Shown: positions 27,745 through 37,612, counted from the stretch's first letter. The stretch is DNA of 64,000 bases from G963704535 sp963704535 (GCA_963704535.1 OY969916.1:496001-560000), one strand, 5' to 3'. Program-made: numbers and translations. The notes: generated from the letters alone by a model not told the origin.

Positions 27745-28800
27745 TTATGATTGTGGCTTTACTAAAGGCCCATCCGGTGTATCTTCAACTTGCCACCCCA
27801 GCCCCACAATACGCTGGCGGAGTTCATCGGCTGCCGACCAATTGCGCATAGTACGCTGCTGCTGACGCTGCTCTACGAGTGAAAGCACCTCAACTGGCAC
27901 AAGCGTAGTGGGAGGCGCTTGAACACGTGCAGCGCATACGTGATCCCACACTGCCGCAGGTATTCCATGGAGGGAGGTGGGATGGCGGAAAGGACCTGGT
28001 TCATGCAGCAAAAAAGTCTCGCCGTGGTCAAACGCCCGTTCATGGCCTTCCCTCAATAGAGTTATGCCCCCGCGGCCCAACACCTGGCCCGTCGCCGCTT
28101 GCAGATCAATGATGAGACCTGTATGCTCATCAATCCCCACAACAGTCATCTGAGGCGGAAGCATCGCAAGCAACTCGGCGAAGCGCGCACGACCGAGGTA
28201 GCAGCGGCTGGTATCAAGGTCAATGCCACCATCGTTGTTGTTCCAGTGCGGAATAAACACGAGCGAAAGACCAAACGGCTCAAACAGGTTCAGCCCTTTA
28301 TGCCAGAAGAGATCAGCGCCGACTTTGTAGATTTCATAGACCGGCAACGCGAGCGCACTAGCAGCGATGACCGATGCGCTGGCGAGCGCAATAGCTGCAC
28401 CAAGCCGGTGGCGAGCGAGCACTGTCTGCCAGACCAGGCTCTGATCGAGCTGACGTACGGCATACGTGGGACTGCCCGGCCCGAGCGTAATCAAATCCGC
28501 GTGCCAGAGAAGTTGAGCAACCGCTGCGTCGTCGGGACTCCAGGCGGTGTTGCGTTTGCGCGCCGGAAGAATAGTGATCTCTGGGGCGTAATTTTGGAGC
28601 CGGCCGCGCAAGAATTCTGCAACTCTTCCGGCAACCTGGGCTGAGTTAGGTTCGAAACCAGCCGGAGTTTCCAGGATAGCAATCGGCAATGGGGCCGAAA
28701 GTCGGCGCGCAAGTTCTTCAAAGATACGACCGCCACTGGGCGATGTTTCTCCTGAGCCAACCAGTGCTACGCAGCCTGGAGTATCAATAGACGCAGTCAT
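27745..28800 (-). CDS. Peptidase S51/class I glutamine-amidotransferase-like protein with CysRS-like tail
   Basis: 351 residues. The N-terminal 270 residues follow the cyanophycinase/S51 pattern: VALVGSGETSPSG, AILETPAGFEPNSAQVAGRV, ADLITLGPGSPTYAVRQL, and late GIDEHTGLIIDL with VLGRGGITLL. The nucleophile region reads IALASASVIAAS rather than GxSAGA, so activity is uncertain. The last 45 residues (RTMRNWSAADELRQRIVGLG, then VEDTPDG) match the C-terminal anticodon-side helix of cysteinyl-tRNA synthetase, an unusual fusion. There is no clear ribosome binding site. Confidence 0.7.
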   Translation of the reverse strand: MTASIDTPGCVALVGSGETSPSGGRIFEELARRLSAPLPIAILETPAGFEPNSAQVAGRVAEFLRGRLQNYAPEITILPARKRNTAWSPDDAAVAQLLWHADLITLGPGSPTYAVRQLDQSLVWQTVLARHRLGAAIALASASVIAASALALPVYEIYKVGADLFWHKGLNLFEPFGLSLVFIPHWNNNDGGIDLDTSRCYLGRARFAELLAMLPPQMTVVGIDEHTGLIIDLQAATGQVLGRGGITLLREGHERAFDHGETFLLHEPGPFRHPTSLHGIPAAVWDHVCAARVQAPPTTLVPVEVLSLVEQRQQQRTMRNWSAADELRQRIVGLGWQVEDTPDGPLVKPQS

Positions 28801-28874
28801 AGTACACCGTGCAGGCGATCGGGGCGATAGATGCTGATACTATACCGCCCCCGCACGGGCATGTCAATTTGGGC

Positions 28875-28999
28875 CACGTTCGTAACTGCTCACATTTAAC
28901 GCAAAGGTGCAAAGGTGCAAAGATGTCAGAGAGGCCCTATCTCCGCACCTTTGCCCCTTGGCGTCTTTGCGTTAAAACTCCAAGTCTGAACAGTTACCT
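28875..28999. repeat. Large imperfect inverted repeat with GGTGCAAA words
   Basis: GTAACTG...TTAACGCAAAGGTGCAAAGG on the left pairs with CCTTGGCGTCTTTGCGTTAA...CAGTTAC on the right. It sits between the two minus-strand genes. Confidence 0.8.
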
Positions 29000-29003
29000 A
29001 CAT

Positions 29004-30095
29004 TCAGGCCGCGCCCCATACCTCGCGCGCCACCTCGGCCACTAGGCGCAGCTTGGCCGCCTGGTCGGCCTCCGTCAGCAGGTTACCCGCCTCGGTCGAG
29101 GCAAACCCGCACTGCGGGCTCAACGCCAGCCGCTCCAGCGGCATGTACGCGGTCGCCTCCTCGATCCGCCGTTTCAGCGTGTCTTTGCTTTCGAGCGCCG
29201 GCTTCTTGGTCGTCACCAGGCCCAGCACCACGGTGCGGTCTTCCGGCACGTGCCGCAGTGGCTCAAAGCTGCCGGAGCGCTCATCGTCGTACTCCAACAG
29301 GAACCGCTGAAAGCGCGTGCGCTCGAACACCCCCACGATCGGGTCGTAGCCCCCGCTCGCATAGAACTTGCTCTGGTTGTTGCCGCGGCAGAGGTGGATG
29401 CCGAACGTCACACCGGGGTGCTCGCCGATCACGGCATTGTCCAGCTCGATGCAGCGATCGAGCAGCTTGTCGGGGTCGGTGCCGCGCTTGCGGTAGCCCT
29501 CGCGGATGGCCGGGTCGAGCAACCCGGCGTATTGCGGCGCATCGAGCTGGATATAGGTGCAGCCCAGGTGGACCAGCTCGGCGACCTCGGCGCGCAGGAG
29601 ATCCACAACATCGGCCAGGTAGGCCTCGATCGTCGCGTAGGCACCCTTCGATTTCTCGGCATCATAGTAGGCGGCTGCCTGCTGCGCGTTGATCAGCGTC
29701 ACTTTGAGCGGCCTCTCCGTGCGCGCGCGGGCGTAGGCGAACTCTTCCGTACACAGCGGCCGGATGCGCTTGAGGCGCGACAGCACCACCGGGCGCTTGA
29801 GCACAAGCTCGTTGCCCTGCTCGTCGTGGAACGGGATGGCCCAGCCGCCGTACTTATCAAACCCTTCGACCGCGTCGATGAAGTGACCATAAAACGCATA
29901 GCGGCGCATCTCGCCGTCAGTGACGACATCCAGCCCAGCCTGGGTTTGCAGCTCGATCGCCTCATTCGCCGCCCGATCTTCGATCTGCTTGAACGTGGCC
30001 GGGGCCAGTTCCCCGGCCGCGCGCTGCTCGCGGGCTTGCTTGAGATACGCGGGGCGCAGCAGGCTCCCGATCACATCACTCCGGTAAGTGGGCAT
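29004..30095 (-). CDS. Cobalamin-independent methionine-synthase-like (MetE C-terminal family) protein
   Basis: 363 residues, the size of the catalytic half of MetE. AAGGAGG lies eight bases before the ATG. Zinc ligands are visible as His and Cys in GIHLCRGN and Cys in SPQCGFAS, with IQLDAPQYA as the strand carrying an acidic ligand, and the early TDGEMRR loop. Such short forms transfer methyl groups between small thiols or corrinoid proteins, or make methionine with an archaeal-type donor. It lies downstream of the liv genes on the same strand, so it may be a tail gene of that cluster. Confidence 0.85.
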   Translation of the reverse strand: MPTYRSDVIGSLLRPAYLKQAREQRAAGELAPATFKQIEDRAANEAIELQTQAGLDVVTDGEMRRYAFYGHFIDAVEGFDKYGGWAIPFHDEQGNELVLKRPVVLSRLKRIRPLCTEEFAYARARTERPLKVTLINAQQAAAYYDAEKSKGAYATIEAYLADVVDLLRAEVAELVHLGCTYIQLDAPQYAGLLDPAIREGYRKRGTDPDKLLDRCIELDNAVIGEHPGVTFGIHLCRGNNQSKFYASGGYDPIVGVFERTRFQRFLLEYDDERSGSFEPLRHVPEDRTVVLGLVTTKKPALESKDTLKRRIEEATAYMPLERLALSPQCGFASTEAGNLLTEADQAAKLRLVAEVAREVWGAA

Positions 30096-30119
30096 TGGTC
30101 ATCCTCCTTATAGGGGCTT

Positions 30120-30282
30120 TCGAAAAAGAACCTGCTCGGCTGCTCCTGACAAGATGATAAGATGACGGGGTGACAAGGTGACAAGGTAACGATGTGTGCT
30201 TAGGTTCTCGGTTCTTTGTTCTTTGTTCCCTTCGACTTCGCTCAGGACAGGCTTTGTTCTTTGTTCTTTGTTCTCCGCCGTA
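30120..30282. repeat. TGA-octamer (complement form) and AACAAAG word arrays
   Basis: TGACAAGA-type octamers occur on the plus strand (30146-30190) and AACAAAG heptamers in complement form (30205-30282). On the coding (minus) strand the AACAAAG words start inside the 3' end of livM and the octamer complement lies before the MetE-like start. Confidence 0.85.
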
Positions 30283-31216
30283 GCCGGCTCCATCCCTCGA
30301 CCAGCCCGCCGGGGAAGACCAGCACTACGACGATGAACAAGATGCCGAAGATAATCTGGTGAACCTGCTCCAATGTCAGCGCCAGCCGATCCTGCACCAG
30401 AATAAAGAACAGCGCCCCGATCACCGGCCCGACAATCGTGCCCAGCCCGCCCACATAGGTGATCAGCAGCGCCTCGAATGTCCACACCGGGCTGAATGGC
30501 GCGGCGGGGTAGTAGCTCACCTGCTGGTACGCGAACACGCCCCCGGCCAGGCCGGCGAACAGGCTGCTCAACGCTAGCGCCAGCAGCTTGTGCAGCAGCA
30601 CATTCACGCCGGTGGCGCGGGCGGCCTCCTCGTCCTCGCGCACCGCCTGCAAGCCCAGGCCCAATGGCGACCGCAGCAGCAGCCCGGCCACCGCCGACGT
30701 CGCCACCGCCAGCCCCAGCGCCAGCTCGTAGCGCCGCGCCAGGCTGTAGCCGGCGATCTCCTGGGGCGGCAGCGCGGTGATCAGTGGCATCCCCTGGGCC
30801 ACCGTGATCCGCAGCACCTCGGCGATACCAAGCGTGCCGATCGCGAAGTAGGCGCCGCGCAGCCGGAACGTGGGTACGCCGATGATCAGGGCAAAGGCCG
30901 CCGCCGATAGCCCGCCGAGGAGCAGCGCGACGGCGAACGGCGTGCCGGCGAGCCAGAGCGCGCGCGTGACGAGCGCCCCAATGCCGAAGAACGCCGCGTG
31001 CCCCAGGCTGGTCTGGCCGGCGAAACCGGCGAGCAGGTTCCAGCTTTGCGCCAGCGTCACAAACAGGCAGATCCGAAACAGCAGGTTGATAATGTCGTCG
31101 CGCGCGATCACGAGCGGCGCGGTGGCGGCCAGGCCGAGCGCCGCCGCGATGGCGGGCCAGCGCCACGCTCGCCGGCGCACACCGGCCACTCCACGTGATG
31201 CGGTCTGCCCAGCCAT
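30242..31216 (-). CDS. livM: Branched-chain amino-acid-type ABC transporter permease LivM
   Basis: 324 residues, about nine membrane helices. Family motif LAGFAGQTSLGHAAFFGIGA near residue 60 and the EAA-like loop AVREDEEAARATGVNVLLHK near residue 190. It forms the channel with LivH. Its ATG overlaps the stop of livH (ATGA at 31213-31216 region), showing translational coupling. The last residues (RRRTKNKEQSLS) are encoded by an AACAAAG word array and are not typical of LivM. Confidence 0.93.
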   Translation of the reverse strand: MAGQTASRGVAGVRRRAWRWPAIAAALGLAATAPLVIARDDIINLLFRICLFVTLAQSWNLLAGFAGQTSLGHAAFFGIGALVTRALWLAGTPFAVALLLGGLSAAAFALIIGVPTFRLRGAYFAIGTLGIAEVLRITVAQGMPLITALPPQEIAGYSLARRYELALGLAVATSAVAGLLLRSPLGLGLQAVREDEEAARATGVNVLLHKLLALALSSLFAGLAGGVFAYQQVSYYPAAPFSPVWTFEALLITYVGGLGTIVGPVIGALFFILVQDRLALTLEQVHQIIFGILFIVVVLVFPGGLVEGWSRLRRRTKNKEQSLS

Positions 31217-32088
31217 CAGCCCCTCCCGAATAGCCCGCTGGGCCGCAGCAGCAGAACGAGCAGAAACATCACCAGCCCGGCCGTCTCGCGATAGATCGGG
31301 CCGAGCACCATGCCGCTGACCGTCTCGACCAGCCCGAGTAGCAGCCCGGCCGGGAACGCACCCAGGACGCTGCCGGTCCCGGCTAGTGTGATCACCACCA
31401 GCGCCTTGAGCGTCCAGCTCAGGCCGATATCGGGCGCAATGCCATAGCCGATCACCACCAGGCTGCCGGCCAGGGCCGCCAGCGCCGCGCCCAGCGCCAT
31501 GGTGTACAGGTAGACCCGATGGACGTCGATGCCGGCGAGCGCCGCGCTCTCGCCATCTTCGGCAACCGCGCGCACCGCCTTGCCTGGGTAGGTGCGCTGG
31601 AGAAATAGATGCAGCACGAGAATGGCGACGAATGTGATCAGCAGGGTGAGCAGCCGTGTGAGCGGCAGCGTGACGCCGCCGACCGTGATCCCGGCGCCCG
31701 AATAGTCTAGTTGGATGGTGCGATCGTCGGCGGTGAACAGCGCCAGCGCCGTATTCTGCAAGATCAGCGTCAGGCCGAAGCTCACCAGCAGCGAGTTCTT
31801 GATCCGCGTCTCGCCATGCAGATGGGTCAGGTAGCGGAACACCAGGCGATCAAGCACAATGCCGATCACAAACAGGCAGAGCATCGTGATCAGCAGCGAG
31901 GCGAACGGATCGAGGCCCAGCAGCGTAAACAGCCAGAAGCTGATATAGCCGCCGAGCATCAGCAGCTCGCCGTGGGCCACGTTGAGCACCTTAAGCACAC
32001 CAAACACTAGGGCCAATCCAGCGGCGGCGACGCCGTAGATACCGCCGACAAACAGGCCAAACGCCAGGTTTTGGGCGATCGTTTGCAT
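31216..32088 (-). CDS. livH: Branched-chain amino-acid-type ABC transporter permease LivH
   Basis: 290 residues with about eight membrane helices. Family motifs: GLALVFGVLKVLNVAHGELLMLGGYISF near the start and RAVAEDGESAALAGIDVHRV in the cytoplasmic loop. It pairs with LivM and overlaps it by four bases. The start codon is directly preceded by TTTACGA-type words (AAATCGTAAATCGTAAA on the coding strand) with no Shine-Dalgarno, so initiation may be leaderless-like or coupled in another way. Confidence 0.93.
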   Translation of the reverse strand: MQTIAQNLAFGLFVGGIYGVAAAGLALVFGVLKVLNVAHGELLMLGGYISFWLFTLLGLDPFASLLITMLCLFVIGIVLDRLVFRYLTHLHGETRIKNSLLVSFGLTLILQNTALALFTADDRTIQLDYSGAGITVGGVTLPLTRLLTLLITFVAILVLHLFLQRTYPGKAVRAVAEDGESAALAGIDVHRVYLYTMALGAALAALAGSLVVIGYGIAPDIGLSWTLKALVVITLAGTGSVLGAFPAGLLLGLVETVSGMVLGPIYRETAGLVMFLLVLLLRPSGLFGRG

Positions 32089-32417
32089 TTTACGATTTAC
32101 GATTTACGATTGCCGGCCCGCATGGTGCGCCGATACATCATCGGGACACATCGAACCCGTCGCGTACCGACCCCGTGGCGCGCCGATCGAACACCGGGAC
32201 ACATCGGACCCGTAGGGGCGCAGCAGTTGCCCCATAGAGACAACGGGACATGTTCTGGCACGCTCGTTGTAGATCGATGTGGTCATGATCTATTGGTGCA
32301 ACTGCTGCGCCCCTACAGCATTGTCGTCGGCACGGCATTGCCATTTGCCCCGACCCCATACACCATCGTCGTCGGCACGGCCCACCATCGCCCACGCGAC
32401 GCAACACGCAACACGCA
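32089..32417. repeat. Intra-operon spacer made of word arrays and a 19-bp hairpin
   Basis: 329 bases between livF and livH without a gene. It holds GTTGCGTG words directly after the livF stop (32398-32422) and two GTCGTCGGCACGG copies. The perfect 19-bp inverted repeat GTAGGGGCGCAGCAGTTGC (32212-32230) / complement (32298-32316) follows, then repeated ACACATCG(G/A)ACCCGT blocks, and TTTACGA heptamers that abut the livH start. Confidence 0.85.
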
Positions 32418-33129
<712 letters not shown>

Positions 33130-33140
<11 letters not shown>

Positions 33141-33864
33141 GAGCCGACCCCAGGTAGGCATCGATCACCCGCTGGTCGCGCACGACCGCTGCGGGCGTGC
33201 CCTCGGCGATGCGCTCGCCGGCGCTCATCACTACCACCCGATCCGAGATGCCGAAGATCGCCTTGACCACGTGCTCGACCATGACGATCGTGATGCCGGA
33301 GGCGCGCAGCGTGCGAATCAGCTCCATCGCCTCCAGCACCTCGGTCGGGTTCAGCCCGGCCAGCAGCTCGTCCAGCAGCAGCAGGCTGGGGCCGGTGGCC
33401 AGCGCGCGGGCCAGCTCCAGCCGCTTGCGATCGACCAATGTCAGGTGTTTGGCCTGTTCCCCCGCGCGCTCGGCCAGTCCCAGCCGCTCCAGTATCGCCA
33501 GCGCGTCGGCCTCGGCGCGCCGGCGATTCCAGACCGAGGCGCGCCCGTACACGCGGCCGACAGCGACGTTATCCAGCACCGTCAGGTCGGGAAACGGGCG
33601 CACCTGCTGGAAGCTGCGGGCGATCCCACGCTTGCAGCGCCGGTGCGCGCCAAGCCGGGTGATATCCTCACCCCATAGCAGCACGCGGCCGGCGCTGGGC
33701 TGGTACACGCCGGCGATCATATTGAATAGCGTCGTCTTCCCAGCGCCGTTCGGCCCGATCAGCCCCAGGATCTCGCCCTCGCGCACCGCCAGCGATACGC
33801 GGTGTACCGCGCGCAGCCCGCCGAAGTCTTTGGAGACGCTGTCCAGCTCTAAGAGTTCAGCCAT
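33130..33864 (-). CDS. livG: Branched-chain amino-acid-type ABC transporter ATPase LivG
   Basis: 244 residues. Walker A GPNGAGKTT, the LivG-specific GIARSFQQVRPFPDLTVLDNV, Walker B LLLLDELLAGLNP, His loop VMVEHV. The signature is the LTLVDRKRLELARAL variant found in part of the LivG family in place of LSGGQ. It is the first ATPase gene after the binding-protein gene. Confidence 0.93.
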
Positions 33865-33904
33865 AGTGGCCTAGTGATGTTCCAAAGGAGATGTTTGGCC
33901 ATAG

Positions 33905-33996
33905 AACACGGATGCGACGGATGGAGCGGATGTGTACGGATGGTTTCATTTTCTGATCCGTATACATCGGTTCGATCCGTCTGATCCGTGTCCTAT
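33905..33996. repeat. Inverted repeat with ACGGAT words
   Basis: ACACGGATGCGACGGATGGA and GTGTACGGATG on the left pair imperfectly with CATCCGT-type words on the right (GATCCGTATACATCGG ... GATCCGTGT). It lies between the binding-protein gene and livG on the same strand, and could trim or stabilise the high-copy binding-protein transcript. Confidence 0.75.
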
Positions 33997-34022
33997 TCGT
34001 TAGGATATCGCTTGAAAGAGCG

Positions 34023-35234
34023 CTAGCGCTCCGCAAACGCCTTCGCGGGGTACATGACCGCTTTCGCGGCCTGATCCTTGGGCCAGACCGCGACCTGCAC
34101 ACCATCCTGATACTGCGTGACAATCGAGATCACCTGCCCGGTGCCGTCGGGGTTGAACTTCACCGGGCCGATCACGGTTTCGGCCAGGTCGGTCGTCGCG
34201 ATCGCGTCGCGGATGGCCTGCCGCTCGGTGCTCTTGGCGCGCCGGATCGCATCGGCCAGAATCTGCACGGTGGCATACGCCGAGCCGGAGCTGGACTGCG
34301 GCGGTTTGTTGTACTTTGCCTGGTAGCGCTGGGCCATGTCCTGCGAGCCGGGGAAGTTCACCGTCGCGGCCCAACCCTGGATCAGCATCACATAGTCGCC
34401 GTCCTTGCCCAGGTTCGAGGCCCAGGTCGCACCGTCCGGCGCGCGGATGAGAAACAGCGCTTGCGGCGTGTAGGCCAGTTCCTTCATCTGCTTCACGATC
34501 GTCGTGCCATCCGGCCCGTTCGGCAGCGCCAGCACCACTTCGGCGCCGGCATCCTTGGCCTTGCCGATCAACGGCGTGAAGTCCTTTGCGCCCGGCGCAT
34601 ACTGCTCGTCGTCGACAAGCTGGTAGCCGCGGGCCTGAATTTCGCTGCGCCACAGCCCGGCCAGCTCGTTGCCCCAGTCGGTTGTTTCGGCGAAGATCGC
34701 CACCTTGGCCGGCTTGGGGTTCAGGCTGTCGAGCATGTCAAAGCTGGCCTTGGCGATGTCGGGCGACTTGGGGAATGGCGAGAACAGGTACTGGTAGCCG
34801 TTCTCGTGGATCTTTTTCAGCGCGAAGGCCACGCCGACGTAGGGGATCTTGTTCTTCTCGGCCACAGCCGCAGCGGCGGCGTGCAGGTCGCTGCCGAAGC
34901 CGCCCAAGTAGGCCGACACCTGGTTGCTTGAGTTCAGGGTCTCAAGCCGCTGCACGGTCTTGGTCGGGTCGGACTCGTCGTCGAGGATGGTCAGTTCAAT
35001 CTGCATCTTGGTGCCGTTGACATCCACACCCCCGGCCTTGTTGATGTCCTCGACAGCCAGCTCGTAGCCGCTCTTGACCAGCTCACCACCGGCGGCGTAG
35101 CGCCCAGTCGTCGGCACGACCGCGCCGATTTTGATCGTCGCGCTCGTGCCGGTGGCCCCGCCGCAGGCCGCGAGCGCCAGGGCGAGCAGCACGAGGGCCG
35201 CCAGGTGTCGAAACAACCGACCTGTTGGGATCAT
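34023..35234 (-). CDS. ABC transporter substrate-binding lipoprotein (LivJ/LivK family)
   Basis: 403 residues from the start at 35234 (GGGAGGAGG upstream). Lipoprotein signal peptide with lipobox LALAAC (Cys24). The mature part is the Leu/Ile/Val-binding type I fold: IKIGAVVPTTGRYAAGGELVKSGYELAVEDIN, VSAYLGGFGSDLHAAAAAVAEK, then FVPTT/IQGWAA-like strands. It delivers ligand to LivHM-LivFG; ligand may be branched-chain amino acids, amides or other small organics. It lies after the GntR gene and before livG. Confidence 0.92.
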   Translation of the reverse strand: MIPTGRLFRHLAALVLLALALAACGGATGTSATIKIGAVVPTTGRYAAGGELVKSGYELAVEDINKAGGVDVNGTKMQIELTILDDESDPTKTVQRLETLNSSNQVSAYLGGFGSDLHAAAAAVAEKNKIPYVGVAFALKKIHENGYQYLFSPFPKSPDIAKASFDMLDSLNPKPAKVAIFAETTDWGNELAGLWRSEIQARGYQLVDDEQYAPGAKDFTPLIGKAKDAGAEVVLALPNGPDGTTIVKQMKELAYTPQALFLIRAPDGATWASNLGKDGDYVMLIQGWAATVNFPGSQDMAQRYQAKYNKPPQSSSGSAYATVQILADAIRRAKSTERQAIRDAIATTDLAETVIGPVKFNPDGTGQVISIVTQYQDGVQVAVWPKDQAAKAVMYPAKAFAER

Positions 35235-35303
35235 AATGATGCCTCCTCCCTTGGATATAGCCAGGCGCCAGAACGGCACCCGCAGCTCCTCGATCATCGG
35301 CGA

Positions 35304-36050
35304 TCAATAACCCTGGATGAGGCTGTTTGACGCGGTGCTGGTGAGAAGCCCGAGATCCGCTATCTGCTGCATCGCCGATGCGTGCTTGGCGGCCACTCGC
35401 AGCGTGCGCATAGATAGGCGCGCGTGCTCGCGCGCGAGCGCCTCGGCACGCGCGCCTTCACGCTGCTCGATCGCCTCGACGATGCCCCGGTGGTGCTCCT
35501 GAGCGGCGAAGAACACTTTCCACTCCTGCCCAAGCTCCCACTGTGCGATGACGAAGGCATTGGGCGAGGCAAACGGCAGGGCGACGATATGCTCAAGCAT
35601 CCGCGCGACCACAAAGCTTTCGGGTAGCCCAATCAACTGCCGGTGAAACGAAGCATTCAACTCCAGGTAGCGTTCGATGTCATTGCTGGTCACATGGCGT
35701 TTTTCGACCAACTCGTCGATACCGGCGATGCAGGTTTTGATCTTGTCCAGCGCCAGCGCGCCGACCCCCCGTTCAGCCGCAAGGCGCGCGGCCAGACCCT
35801 CGATCGTGCCGCGCGCTTCGACGGCGTCGAGCACGTCGCGCTGCGTAAACTTGCGTACCGTATAGCCGCCGCCCGCCATCTTCTCCAGCAGCCCTTCCTG
35901 GGCCAACTGCGCCAGGGCGGCGCGAATGGGTGTGCGCGACACGCCAAGCCGGTCGACCAGGGCGACCTCAAGCAGCGGTTCGCCGGGCGCGAGCTTGCCG
36001 TGTAGGATCAGCTCTCTCAGGCTGACAATTGCTTTGGTTGTTTGCGACAT
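35304..36050 (-). CDS. GntR-family regulator with FCD domain
   Basis: 248 residues. N-terminal winged helix-turn-helix (LRELILHGKLAPGEPLLEVALVDRLGVSRTPIRAALAQLAQEGLLE). The C-terminal FCD ligand domain has metal-type His residues (ELNASFHRQLIG and AAQEHHRGIVEAIE). It is the first gene of the transporter cluster and probably senses the transported compound or a metabolite. Four GTATAC motifs in the upstream 36192-36383 region are candidate operators. Confidence 0.88.
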   Translation of the reverse strand: MSQTTKAIVSLRELILHGKLAPGEPLLEVALVDRLGVSRTPIRAALAQLAQEGLLEKMAGGGYTVRKFTQRDVLDAVEARGTIEGLAARLAAERGVGALALDKIKTCIAGIDELVEKRHVTSNDIERYLELNASFHRQLIGLPESFVVARMLEHIVALPFASPNAFVIAQWELGQEWKVFFAAQEHHRGIVEAIEQREGARAEALAREHARLSMRTLRVAAKHASAMQQIADLGLLTSTASNSLIQGY

Positions 36051-36414
36051 TGTTTCTTTGCCGGAAAAAGGGCCGCATGAGGGCTACGCCCTCTCATACT
36101 AACTTGCGTTCTGGTGGAGAAGATGAATGTGGGAGAAAACAAGATCGTGGAGGGCGGCCCCTCCACACCTCCCCGCCGCAAGATGCTACACGTATACGCG
36201 ACTCTGGGATTTGCAGAGTATACACGAGGTATACATGAAGTGCAAGCGGGTTATTGTTTTCACTGGAAGGAGCGGCGCAGCGGTGCTTAGTTCTCGTAAT
36301 ATGGGCTTCTTTAAGAGCAAAATGCAATCGCGACGGGGAGGCGCGTGTTCGCAAGAGGATACGGACCAGGCAGTGATGTATACATTACGGGGGACCTGCC
36401 AAGCTCACCGATCG
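36051..36414. repeat. Two P-like palindromes upstream of the GntR gene
   Basis: GAGGGC-TAC-GCCCTC lies near 36075-36100 and GTGGAGGG-CGG-CCCCTCCAC near 36150-36172. The rest of this 364-base region contains the GTATAC sites and no gene. Confidence 0.6.
36192..36383. promoter_or_regulatory. Four GTATAC motifs, candidate GntR operators
   Basis: GTATAC at 36192-36197, 36218-36223, 36229-36234 and 36378-36383. The last is within ATGTATACAT, a perfect 10-bp palindrome, and the middle two are 11 bases apart, one helical turn. They lie 140-330 bases upstream of the GntR start, where an autoregulated promoter would be. Confidence 0.5.
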
Positions 36415-37452
36415 TCACCGGCCCTCGCGCAGCGCCAGTAACGGCACCGCCAGCCCCGACGCCGCCGAATCGATCGTCGCGTACATCAGCGCGACGCTGC
36501 CGAGATTCTCGCGCCCCGAACTCTCCGGCTCGCGCCCCTCACGGATGGCCTGGGCGAAGGCCGCCAGGCTGCCGGCCCGGTCGATGTGCGCCATGGCCGG
36601 CAGCTCGACCCGGCGGGCCGGCTTGCCGAGCGGCCGGACGGTAACACGGTCGACCGAGGCGTCGTGGCCGCCGCGGCTGGTCCAGGTGATCTCGCCGCCG
36701 GCGCACTCCATCCGCCACGCCCCGGCCCAGGTGGTCTGCGGTGCCGGGCTGACCCAGCTCCCGCGGTAGCTGACGAAGGTGGTGTCGAATGTGATCGTCG
36801 CCACGGCGGCGGCCGGGTCGGCGAAGTTGCTCCAGGGCGGGTTCCAGGCGTGGCAGACGACCTGGCTCGGCTCCTGGCCCAGGACCATGCGCATGAGGTC
36901 GAAGTGGTGGATCGCCATATCGAGCAGCAGCGGGTGCCGCAACCGGTAGTGGCGGTGGCCCTCGCGCGGGAAGGTGTTGGCGTAGCGCCGGAAATCGATG
37001 CTGACACTGCCGACCGGGCCGAGCGTACCCTCCCGCACCAGCGCGGCGACGGTGCGGGAGGCCGGGAAGAAGCGGTAATTCTGGCTGATCATCAGCGTGC
37101 GCCCGGCGGCGGCGGCGGCCTCGACCACCCGCCGCGCCTCGGCCAGCGTCGGGGCGAACGGCTTTTCGAGCAGGACGTGCTTGCCGGCCGCCAGCGCCGC
37201 CAGCGCGACTGGCACGTGAGCCGCCAGCGCCGTGGTGATCAGCACCGCGTCGCACTCGACCCCGGCGAGCGCCAACTCCAGCGCAGCGAAGCGGCGCTCC
37301 TCGGGCATGCCCAGCTCGGAGCACGCCAGCGCCAGGATCTCCGGATCGGTATCGACGCAGGCCACCAGCTCTACCTCGTCGGAGCGGCGCACAATAGCGC
37401 CCCAACTGCGCCCCCAACCGCCCATTCCGACTTGAATGATCCGCAATGCCAC
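36415..37452 (-). CDS. Gfo/Idh/MocA-family oxidoreductase
   Basis: 345 residues from a GTG start at 37452, chosen because GGGAGG lies five bases upstream. N-terminal Rossmann fold (RIIQVGMGGWGRSWG), then HVLLEKPFAPTLAEA with the conserved EKP Lys, and the C-terminal substrate domain with LLLDMAIHHFDLMRMVLG (DxxxHxxD-type motif). These enzymes use NAD(P) to oxidise or reduce sugars, inositols or related compounds. No sugar genes are adjacent. The upstream region is a full word cassette. Confidence 0.9.
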   Translation of the reverse strand: MALRIIQVGMGGWGRSWGAIVRRSDEVELVACVDTDPEILALACSELGMPEERRFAALELALAGVECDAVLITTALAAHVPVALAALAAGKHVLLEKPFAPTLAEARRVVEAAAAAGRTLMISQNYRFFPASRTVAALVREGTLGPVGSVSIDFRRYANTFPREGHRHYRLRHPLLLDMAIHHFDLMRMVLGQEPSQVVCHAWNPPWSNFADPAAAVATITFDTTFVSYRGSWVSPAPQTTWAGAWRMECAGGEITWTSRGGHDASVDRVTVRPLGKPARRVELPAMAHIDRAGSLAAFAQAIREGREPESSGRENLGSVALMYATIDSAASGLAVPLLALREGR

Positions 37453-37464
37453 TGATTCCTCCCT

Positions 37465-37612
37465 CATGATTTACGATTTGGGTGCAACGTGAAACGTGTT
37501 GCGTGAAGCGTGAAACGTGTTGCGTAGCGTTTGGGCGGCCACGGAGAGCCTGCCCTACGGGTTCCGGTGCGTGTTGCTTTGTTCTTTATTCTTTGTTCTC
37601 GGCGGCCGGTTC
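37465..37612. repeat. Word-array cassette on the minus strand
   Basis: Read on the minus strand from the stop of the gene at 37613: AACAAAG heptamers (37600-37573), then the CCGTAGGGCAGGC...GTGGCCGCCC block (37565-37531), then ACGCAAC/CACGTTT heptamers (37530-37483), then AAATCGTAAATC (37478-37467), then the ribosome binding site of the oxidoreductase. This is the same block order as at 4683, 53015 and 55574. Confidence 0.85.

Noticed and set aside
30108..31166. A 352-codon minus-strand frame overlapping livM
   Set aside because: livM in the adjacent frame has all permease motifs; this frame is Arg/Ala-rich shadow sequence.
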